Positions 1 through 8,313 of a stretch of DNA of 64,000 nucleotides are shown here, piece by piece (position 1 is the stretch's first letter; each line of letters opens with the position of its first letter). The stretch comes from Datnioides undecimradiatus (Eukaryota > Chordata > Actinopteri > Lobotiformes > Datnioididae), in contig WARS01000009.1 of assembly GCA_008933995.1 (NCBI GenBank), positions 1,761,001 through 1,825,000 of the forward strand, in the 5' to 3' direction. The notes beneath the pieces are model-generated. The model made no database searches. It had not been told where the DNA came from and saw nothing but the letters and a program-made list of their open reading frames with translations. Made by a program: the position numbers and the translations under genes.

Positions 1-660
1 ATTCACAAGTTTAGTTTATCATTGACAAACTCACACTGTTCTGTCACGTTTGCTGTGCTTTATTAAGGCTTTTAGGTGTATCAAATGCACAAATATGTTC
101 CTGTGCAGAGACCGCCCTCTGGTGCAACTGCAAATCCACATCAAGGTCTTACAATAGCCTGCTCTACATCAGGTCTTCTACCCAGAGCACCTACTTGTGG
201 GTCCACAGGTAACTCAATACAGGAGAGAAACCCTATTGTTGCAGCACAGAGGCCAGTCAGTGTCTGGGATATCATGGAGCTAACGCAGTTTGGGAGTTTG
301 TGGGAAACTTTGCTGTGCTCGATGTTTAAGTCTATTGATTTATGTGTAGCATTGACACACGGTGCCCATTATGAGGCCATATCAGGTGTTTAACTATTTC
401 TGCTGTGTTTACAGTGTTTGAAAGTATCTAGAGGTTGATTTTGATTTATTTACAGTCCAGTCTGGTCTACTTGTCCATGAAATGCTCTGAAAAATATTGA
501 TTTGTCCAGAGAAAAACACAGAGAAAGTATTAAAATACATTTTTTTCAGCCAAACTGCAATTGTTAGATAACTTTTATTGTTTTTGTTAATAGTTTTCAT
601 GAGAGTGTTTCACCTGTAGTTTGGGACTACTTTTCCTGTAGGCGCATGTAGTCGATGATG
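1..660. other. Left flank, no gene recognised
   Basis: This stretch has short open frames only. None resembles a known protein, and none has a convincing splice context. The sequence is AT-rich from about 400 to 600. It is probably intergenic DNA upstream of the THAP zinc-finger gene. Confidence 0.5.
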
Positions 661-799
661 CGGTTTACGTCACCCGGAAGTAGGTTGAGGGTGACTGTTT
701 TGACAAACTTCAAGCACGAGAAGCGCCACTGTGCAAGTTGTACGCCAGCAGACGAACGGTATCATTCATTTAATTTAAGATGATGCAGTTTGTGGTAAT
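661..799 (+). promoter_or_regulatory. Putative promoter and 5' UTR of the THAP zinc-finger gene
   Basis: Just upstream of the ATG at 800 there is a CRE-like TTACGTCAC (about 665-673) directly followed by a consensus ETS site CCGGAAGT (674-681). This pairing is typical of TATA-less housekeeping promoters. No TATA box is visible. The transcription start is inferred to lie at about 690-740. Confidence 0.45.
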
Positions 800-3191
800 A
801 TGCCTCACTCCTGCGCTGTGAAGACGTGTAGGAACAAAGCAAAGCCCGGCACCGCTCTGTCGTTTCACCGCTTTCCAGTGCGGGAACCGGAGCGGCTGAA
901 GCTATGGCTGTCTGCCCTGAGCGTCGATGTAAACACTCCCCCGGACGAGCTGAGGAAATACATTGTTTGCTCAGAGCATTTTGCTCCGGGGGACTACACG
1001 GTTAACGGACAGCACAGGGCAGACACCGTGCACCGCTTTCTGACGCCGACGGCTGTCCCGACCGTCGGCGTGTCCTCGTGCACGTTACAACCAGGTGTAA
1101 CGGAGGTGTGTGTTACCTGATCGTGTTTTACCCAAATCTTATGTGTATGTTGTGTTGACATTGTGTTATAAAAAATGTATTAGCTACATTGCAAAACACA
1201 CATTTTGGATTATTTTTAATATTTTAATGTAAATAATTAAATTACAGCACGGTAAAATATTGCTGTTTAATGAGTTTTCAGCTAAATATCATTTTCATAA
1301 CATCTTGAAATGAGTAACAGGGCTCCGAAAAGGTCAAATCAAAATTATCTTAAGTCAAGAGAAGAGCTCAAAACCACGGTTGTATAATTGGGATTCAATT
1401 TGTATTAATTCGTAATTAATACATTTTAAAGCAAGAACATTAATTTCTAGCCAATTTTAGCATCTACATTGTTAGTGTTTATTGCTGGCTTTTGCCTTAG
1501 TTATTAGAAAACTGAGTCTTTGGATTTTGTGCTGTTTCTTTAAGAAAAACAAGACATCAGGGCGGCATTTTCAACATGTTCTTAGAATTTAAAGATGAGA
1601 CAGTGAATCAAGAAAAAGTAATCTGTTCATTAATTAACAGTGCGACTTTATAGAACTGTTTGTAATCATGATGACGTGTACTTTTTGTCTTGCAGGACGG
1701 TGATAATGATGGGATCGAGGATGTGTCATTGGATCCGCGTACCTCTAAAGGTTTGTCCAGAGAGATGAGGAACGTTTCAGAGCAGTTTTTAAAAATAGTG
1801 CATTGGCATTTTTTCCCTATCAAGTGCATTTATTGGTTTTAGTAGTTTGAGGGAAACTTGCCAAAAAGTGTATGTTATGGTATTGCCAATATATTTCTTA
1901 AAGAGTAATAACATTACTTATATCTGTATCAGTCAGACTGTAATCTTTAGATTCATGAGTTTAACTGCTAGACACAATAAAGTCCAATTTAAATTTGTAT
2001 GTGATGGAAGTTTCCATATCACACTTGTACAAGTTGACAGTAGATCCTATTTGTCCATTAGACACCCAGCCAGACTCTGAGGGGCCGCTCCCTCCAGGGC
2101 ACCAAGGTGACATTAAGGTGGAACAGACTCCCATTTTGGAGGAAACGGAGATGCAAGAGGCCCCACAAGTCAAAGAGGAGCAGGTGGATCAGTGCATCAG
2201 TCCAGACATGGAGGCTGATACTGCTGGCTTTCTTGAAGTCAGACTTCCTAAATTAGAACCAACCACTGACTGTGAGCTCCTCCCATCCAATGGGAATGTC
2301 AATGAAAGCATAAACACCAACTGGAGTGAAGATGATGGTTCGTCGCCTCCTCGTCAGAGTCACAGCATTGAGGTCTTTGTGGAGCTGGAACAGCCTCCCA
2401 GGGAAGAAAAGTCTTGTCGTTTTTGTGGTAAAAGTTTTAAAAGGGACTCGTATCTAATAAGGCATGTGGACAAGAGTCACAAAGGCAACAAAGCCTTTAA
2501 ATGTCTGGAGTGCAACAAGGAGTTTGAGCAACGGTACCAGCTTGTTCTCCATATAAGAATTCACACAGGTGAAAAGCCTTTCAGCTGTGATTTCTGTGAC
2601 AAAACCTTTGTTCAGAACTCCAGTCGTCTTGCTCACATGAGGGTGCATACTGGGGAAAAACCGTATTTTTGTGCCAAATGTGGGAAAAGTTTTGCCACGA
2701 GTAATCATTTCAAATTCTGCAAAGTGCAGAATGAGTGCAAAGGCGCACCGGAAAAACACATGGATGAGAATCAGAATGAGGAGAAGGCCTTTAAATGCTT
2801 TGAATGCAACAAGGAGTTCAGTCACAAGCACCAGCTGGTTCTGCATGCGAGAGTTCACACCGGAGAAAAACCCTTTAGCTGTGATTTCTGCAGCAAAGCA
2901 TTCACTCAGAACTCTAACCGTATCGTTCACATGAGGCAGCACACTGGGGAGAAACCGTATTTTTGTAACAAATGTGGCAAGAGGTTTGCCAGTAGCCATC
3001 ATCTTAAACTGTGCACGGGGAAGCAAAACAAAGGTACGGACAAGTCCTTTCGCTGCACGACGTGCGGCAGAACCTTTCGCACAGATTCAGACCTGAGGGT
3101 GCACACGGAGGTTCACGAGGCGTGGAAACGACACATCAGCGAGAAACTGCAAGGACAAGAGGTAGAAGAGGAAAAACTAAAAGTGCTTTGA
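800..3191 (+). CDS. THAP-domain / C2H2 zinc-finger fusion protein (copy 1 of the cluster)
   Basis: Predicted coding exons are 800-1105, 1696-1750 and 2062-3191, giving 1491 nt and 496 aa. All introns are GT-AG and the phases fit (0, then 1). Residues 1-90 form a THAP domain. Its C2CH zinc ligands are C5, C10, C57 and H60, and HRFP, W36 and the AVPT box at 85-88 are present. A short acidic exon follows, then a linker with two psi-K-x-E-like sites (KVEQ, VKEEQ) that may be SUMO targets. Eight zinc fingers lie at about 239-470. Six are ordinary C2H2. Two (the fourth and seventh) carry Cys at the first His position and lack a normal second His. TGEKP-type linkers separate several fingers. The protein is probably a nuclear, sequence-specific DNA-binding factor; its target is unknown. 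Donor 1105 was preferred over 1094 because 1094 creates an immediate stop. The next gene is a paralog with a different N-terminus. The architecture is confident, an ortholog name is not. Confidence 0.85.
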
Positions 3192-3308
3192 GAGAATAGC
3201 AGACTCAGTGTGACAACATGAAAGATGGGAAGCATAACAATACACTGCATATGTGAATATCAAGACTGGATTCAAGCCCTGTGTTTTTATTGTATTGTGC
3301 TTAAGCAT

Positions 3309-3471
3309 AATAAATCATTTGAGAATAAGGAATCTCTCTCCAGACTTCCTCTCCTGAGGCTACTGCCATGTCTAAGCCTTTTGCATAAAGGGTTTGTCCT
3401 TCAGCTGGTCTAAAATTACAGAGGTTATTGTGTTAAACAAATAAGCACCTTGCCACAGTGTGAGCAATAAA
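3309..3471 (+). terminator. Polyadenylation signals of the THAP zinc-finger gene
   Basis: Two AATAAA hexamers lie at 3309-3314 and 3466-3471, about 120 and 275 nt after the stop codon. The second sits in a block that recurs after copy 2 (around 5868), so it is part of the duplicated unit. Which signal is used cannot be told from sequence. Confidence 0.5.
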
Positions 3472-3542
3472 CTTGGAAGGAAACCAAGCACCATGTCAGT
3501 GTCTAAGGCATGATCTCATGGTATGCAGTTTAGCACTTTGTT

Positions 3543-3860
3543 AGAATAGAATAGAACAGAAGTACTTTATTAATCCCCTGAGGGAAATTGTGTTGTTACA
3601 GCAGTAAATAACAACAAATGCCATTACACTGAGTAATGTAAAGAAAAGACAGACATGAAAAATTAATAATAACATGAAATAAAATAAAATACAGCAAATA
3701 TAAAAAATAGAGAACTAAAATATGTACACAAATGGTTGTGCAAAAATGAACAATGTGCAGACAAAAAACAGCAGGTATACAGAGAGTGTTAATAAAACAG
3801 CTGCAAAATATTATAAATGTACGTCTCTTCAATATAATATATACAACTGTACACGTAGGT
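3543..3860. repeat. Decayed teleost LINE-type 3' tail
   Basis: The segment opens with short TAGAA-type repeats, followed by CTTTATTAATCCCCTGAGGG and AAATT. This is a block recognised from the ends of widespread teleost non-LTR retroelement copies. AT-rich sequence with GTGCA-containing stretches follows to about 3860. Boundaries are approximate, no coding capacity remains, and the exact family is not assigned. It sits between copies 1 and 2 of the zinc-finger cluster. Confidence 0.55.
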
Positions 3861-3929
3861 TTCTCTCTAATTGATCACCATTTATTTTTCAAGGTTTGTG
3901 ATAAGCAGCATGTGTCGCAGACAGAGCCC

Positions 3930-4157
3930 TCCGCGGCAGCAGGGGGCGCCGGTGAGACGTAATCCTGTGCGTCATGACGTTGAACAGGAAACGCTACCTC
4001 AAGCCGACCTGCTTTTGTTGGTGTTACACATCCAGGTTGGTTTGTGTTGCTGAACTTTACGGCCGTTGTTTTTTTGTTTTTTTTTTTATTCCTTCATGTG
4101 AAAGCCCGGTTTCAGGTCTCCACATTTACCGGTAACGTTAACCACCGAGGCTCCATC
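3930..4157 (+). promoter_or_regulatory. Putative promoter and 5' UTR of zinc-finger copy 2, with a CTCF-like site
   Basis: A CGGCAGCAGGGGGCGCC element at 3934-3950 closely matches the CTCF core (CCASYAGRKGGCR). A CRE-like CATGACGTTG lies near 3973-3982. The ATG at 4158 sits in an ATCATGGCGGCGG context, and a long T-run (about 4067-4088) lies in the presumed leader. The transcription start is not determined. Confidence 0.4.
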
Positions 4158-5599
4158 ATGGCGGCGGCGACGCAGCTGCTCAGACTGCTGGTCAGAGAGC
4201 GACTGACAGCGGCTGCCGAGGAAATCTTTGGACTTGTTGAACAAACCATAGCCGAGATTCAGGATGAAGTTACCCGCTCCAAGAGAGAAAACATCCAGCT
4301 GAAAAGGCAACTCGAGCAGCTGACCCTTTTAAAACCTCAAGTAATATTAGTCAAAGCAGGTCTGTGTGCCTCTAAGCTAATACTCGTAATCTGTGTGGCT
4401 GTATAGCGTTGCTAGGCAACAGAACGATTGCCGCTAGTGGCGTTAGCAAATGCAGAAGCTAACGGAGAATTCTCAGTTGCAGCAGACAGTTAGCATCCTA
4501 TGCTAACGTTGTGTTTTTTAAACGTTATGTGACAAACTTTACTTTTTAATATTAACATATCTACTGGAGAAAATCCTTAAACTGTCTACATTCAAATCAA
4601 ACGGTTAGAGCTGTAAAAGCAAAGTTGATCCTCCAAAGTTCGGTGCATTTAAAACACATCGTGCTTATATATATGTTTTGTTGGTATTATTGGGTTATTT
4701 TAACAGGTTATATCATGTGTCCTTTGTGTGCTTTAGATGATCATTCGGTCTCTGAGGAACCAACCCCTCCGGTGCAGCGATGTGACGTTAAGGTGGAGCA
4801 GACTCCAGTTTTGGGAGAAACAGAGAGCACCATCCAAGAGCACCCACAGGTCAAAGAGGAGCAGGTGGATCAGTGCATCAGCCCAGACGTGGAAACTATT
4901 ATATACAGTGATGCTGGTGGACATAAACCTAAATCAGAACCAGAACCGAGCACCAACCGTGAGCTCCTGTTATCTACTCCTGCTGTAACTGGGAATGTTA
5001 ATGAAAGCACAAACAGTGAATGGAATGAAGGCAACGGTTCATCGAGTCACGGCCTTGATGTCTTTCTGGAGCTGGAACAGCCTCCGAGGGGGGAAAAGTT
5101 TTGCCGTTTTTGTCGTAAACGCTTTAAGCGGGACGCTCATCTTATAAGGCATGTAGACACGAGTCACAAGGGGCACAAAGCCTTTAAATGCCTGGAGTGC
5201 AACAAGGAGTTTCAGCAACGGTTCCAGCTCATCGTGCATATAAGAATTCACACAGGCGAAAAACCCTTCAGCTGCGATTTCTGTCAGAAGACATTCAGTC
5301 AGAACTCTAGTCGCATTGTTCACATGAGGATGCACACTGGAGAGAAACCATATTTTTGTAAGAAATGTGACAAGTGGTTTACCAACTGCAGCCATATCAG
5401 ACGCTGCTCAGGGACACAAAACAAAACCCGAGACAAGTCCTTCCGCTGCACAAAATGTGGCAAAACCTTTTACACAGAATTGAAACTGAATGAGCACATG
5501 GATGTTCACGAGTCGTGGAAACGACACATCAGCGAGAAACGGCAAGGACAAATGTTAGAAGAGAAAGAAAAGCAAAGCTGTACGCCAGCGTCTATGTGA
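4158..5599 (+). CDS. C2H2 zinc-finger protein with N-terminal coiled-coil exon (copy 2)
   Basis: Predicted exons are 4158-4359 and 4737-5599, giving 1065 nt and 354 aa with a phase-1 junction. Exon 1 encodes an amphipathic helical module (about residues 1-67) with heptad-like leucines and charged residues. It resembles the first exon of many teleost C2H2 genes, including a KPQVILVKAD-type ending. The linker repeats the KVEQTP and QVKEEQVDQCISPD motifs of copy 1. Five fingers lie at about 190-326: four C2H2 and one (the fourth) with Cys in place of the first His, exactly as in copy 1. The tail HESWKRHISEKRQGQ also matches copy 1. The donor at 4359/4360 was chosen because the alternative after 4340 is phase 0 and would throw the finger exon out of frame. 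It is probably a nuclear transcriptional regulator that can dimerise through the helix. Target unknown. Confidence 0.82.
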
Positions 5600-5678
5600 C
5601 ATCAAGTATTTTGTTTGTAGTTTGTGGATACAGTTAAAATACTGATTCGACCACTTCATCATTTAAAGCAGAGTAGCG

Positions 5679-5730
5679 AATAAAGATTGGAGATTCGTAG
5701 CCCTATTTTATTTAACATTTAAGAAATAAA
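5679..5730 (+). terminator. Polyadenylation signals of zinc-finger copy 2
   Basis: AATAAA occurs at 5679-5684, 80 nt after the stop codon. A second AATAAA lies about 45 nt further on. Confidence 0.5.
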
Positions 5731-6015
5731 CAACTGCTGTCATCTGAGGCAGATGGATCTCTACCTTGCCTTTTACCTTTTTCTGTCAGCCATCACCTTG
5801 CCCTGTAATGCTTATTGAAACACAGTGTTTTTGGTTTGTACAAATAACCACATCTTTACACAGTGCAAGCAATAAATGTGGAAATAAACCAAACAGTATG
5901 GACATTCAGTGTCTGAATTTATTCTTAAGTTTAGCAATTTGTCTTACCTTAAACTGTACAAATATCGCTGTGTTGGATATTGCCAGGTCACAGCATGTGT
6001 CATCTCTCTCTTTTA

Positions 6016-6590
6016 GACATTTCTTCTGTCTCTGAGGAGATTTTGCCTTCCCAGCAGCGAGGCCAGCTTTTATTTGTGAAGAGAAATGAGACCTGTGCTT
6101 CAGCAGGTCAAAGTGGAGCAGGTTGATCTCAGCATCAGTCCACACCTGAGTGATTATTTGCCTGTGGATGTAAAAGTCAGACTCACAGAATCAGAAAAGA
6201 CCTATCAGACAGACAACTAGCTGTTACTTCTAACATTAGAACTGCAACACTGAGAGGTGATGAATTGAATGGGATCGGTGGCTCGTCTTCACATGGTCAG
6301 AGTCACAGTGACACTGCCTTTAAAGGAGCAGGAACAAGCCTAGAAGGAGCAAAAGACCTGCCATGTCTGTGGCAAGCAGGCCTTCAAATGCTCAGAGCGT
6401 GACAGGGAAGTTGCTGGTAGGGATCATCTTGGCGTGCATTTAAGAATTCACACAGGTGAAAAACATCATAGGCGTCCTTCTTGTAGAAAAGCAAATCTCA
6501 AATGTTCACCCGTGGATGCGCGATGGGGGAAGTCCTATTTTTGCAAATGGCGTGGAAAAATTGCTGCAAATGACACTTTTTTCTAATTTA
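6016..6590 (+). pseudogene. Decayed last exon of a third zinc-finger copy
   Basis: A CTCTTTTAG acceptor at 6008-6016 leads into a phase-1 start (ACATTTCTTCTGTCTCTGAG) homologous to the start of the copy 2 finger exon. The linker motif QVKVEQVDLSISPH is recognisable near 6100-6150, but only after a frame change. In-frame stops follow (for example TAG at 6218-6220). Around 6360-6480 one degraded finger remains (CHVCGK, LGVHLRIHTGEK), followed by scrambled remnants (SYFCKWRGK). No THAP or helical first exon precedes it; it directly follows the 3' flank of copy 2. It is a pseudogenised partial duplicate, unlikely to make a zinc-finger protein. Confidence 0.75.
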
Positions 6591-6880
6591 CCCTAAAATA
6601 AACCAGAGAGAGCAGAGAGACACACTGTATGTCTAGATGACCATATTTCATATTACACTTCCTTATTTGATCAAATGAAATCTACAACTCCTGCTGCTAC
6701 TAATTATAACTATAAAGATATAATAACTATAACAGCTATGAAGCAGAATTACCTGTTCTGGGCTTTAAATGTAGGCGTGTATGATCTGGTTTGCCCAGTA
6801 GGTGGTGCTGTTCGCACGCACGAAGATCGTCTATTTTAAGGAAGAGTGGCTTTCTTGTCTGTAAAATAGTTCCAGGTTAT
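6591..6880. other. Spacer between the zinc-finger remnant and aftph
   Basis: No gene is seen. A CCCAGTAGGTGGTGCTG element at 6794-6810 is a moderate match to the CTCF motif. Confidence 0.4.
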
Positions 6881-7064
6881 TTCCCAACTGCCCCCCCGCC
6901 ATGACGACAGTTACGTCACCTGGAAACGGGACAGAGTGAGCGCTCTTCACTTTACTGACGTCCCATTGTACACTTGGGCAGAATGATGAGAGGGGATGGA
7001 GAGCGAGGCTGCGGCACCGACGGACACAAAAAGTGACGAGGAGGCGAAGTGAATGAGTGTCGGT
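6881..7064 (+). promoter_or_regulatory. aftph: Putative aftph promoter and non-coding first exon
   Basis: A GC-richer segment contains a CRE-like GTTACGTCACC near 6909-6919. It is followed by a purine-rich leader and a GT donor at 7063 (GTAAAT). This suggests a 5' UTR exon of about 6950-7062. The intron then runs to the acceptor CTCCCAG ending at 8278, 35 nt before the aftph ATG. The first-exon limits are inferred. Confidence 0.4.
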
Positions 7065-8278
7065 AAATAAAAATAGCTGGCACTCTGTGTTTCTAGCTAG
7101 CTGTTAGCGCCGTTTAAATAGCATGTCAACGCTCGGTTGCTTTGGACGGATAGCTAGCCTTAAGCCAAGTAGCGCACGACCTAGATGGCGGCTCATGTAA
7201 GCTAATCAATTGCTGTACGTAACAAGATAGCGGAATGTGATTTGAGATGTGGGTTTTGCACCTTTTTAAAGCATAACGTGCAGAAGTTATCCGTACACAG
7301 CTAGCTTTGCCACCCTTTTATGCAAGTGATTGTATTTTAATAGCAGCTTATGTTTACATTGCTTCATAGTTAAATGTCCACGGCATGGCATGACACCTGT
7401 GCGTGCAGCAATAACAGGGTGGATTTAATAGCAGGACGTCTGTGCCTTTTGTTTCTGCTTGACTGAAACCACCAGTGTTGTTGATTTCAATCATTTTCTG
7501 TTATTCCGCACAAGGAAGCAGTTCTTGTCTGTTTATATTGTGGCTTTAATCCGTGCACCAGTCCGTGATCCTGAAGTGTTTGCTGTAGGTTTTGGACTTG
7601 GTTTGAACTGTTCATCTAAGTAGCACAAAGCTGCGGATAATGTTTCCTGTATCAGGTAACTGACTGCCGACAGCACAGGCCACTGTTTTCCACTCCGGGA
7701 TCAGCACCAGAGCTGGTAATCTGACCATTAGATGTTAAAATGTGAGACTTAATAATAACAAGAGACACAAAAAGTGGATATATGGAGAACTGAGATGGTG
7801 TAATAGACTAATGAAGTTCAAATCTTTTTTTTTTTTTTGTATGTGGAACAATCGTGTGTGCAGGTTCCTCAGTTTCATTTTCAATCGAAAACAGTAGAGC
7901 TGCACCAGTAAACATTACAAGGAGGAAAACCAGCATATCACTAAAGCCAATCTGAAGCGGACGGTGTATAAACCAAAACAAAGAAACATTTAACAAATAA
8001 TAACTCTCAGGCAGGTTTTTCCAGAGCTTGAGTCAGTTTGTTTCTGTCTGGGGAGGTAAATGTGAAATGTAATCTGGCACCAGTACAGTACATTAATTGC
8101 CTTAGAAGTAACACAATTCAAAACAAATAGGGAGCTAATGTAAGGTTGTTTAAAGGTAGAGTAATATTACAAATGAATCACACCATCATCCTCAGAGTCT
8201 GTCTACAGAGGTGTTTAATGTGTTGTCAGTGTCCGTCATGGTGCTCCTCTTCCTCTTCCTTTCACTTTCCTCTCCCAG
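7065..8278 (+). other. aftph: 5' UTR intron of aftph
   Basis: This is inferred to be a non-coding intron. It is AT-rich with a poly-T run near 7827. No other gene, RNA or clear repeat is recognised inside it. Confidence 0.4.
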
Positions 8279-8313
8279 CTGAATGAGGCCCTCAGCTCCT
8301 GCTAGGAGAACCC

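Noticed and set aside
1091..1100. Earlier donor for the THAP exon (CCAG|GTGTAA at 1094/1095)
   Set aside because: Joining it to the 1696 exon gives an immediate in-frame stop. The donor at 1105/1106 keeps the frame into the zinc-finger exon.
4336..4346. Donor after 4340 for the helical exon of copy 2
   Set aside because: It is phase 0, whereas the finger exon needs phase 1. The donor at 4359/4360 fits and gives a junction typical of teleost zinc-finger genes.
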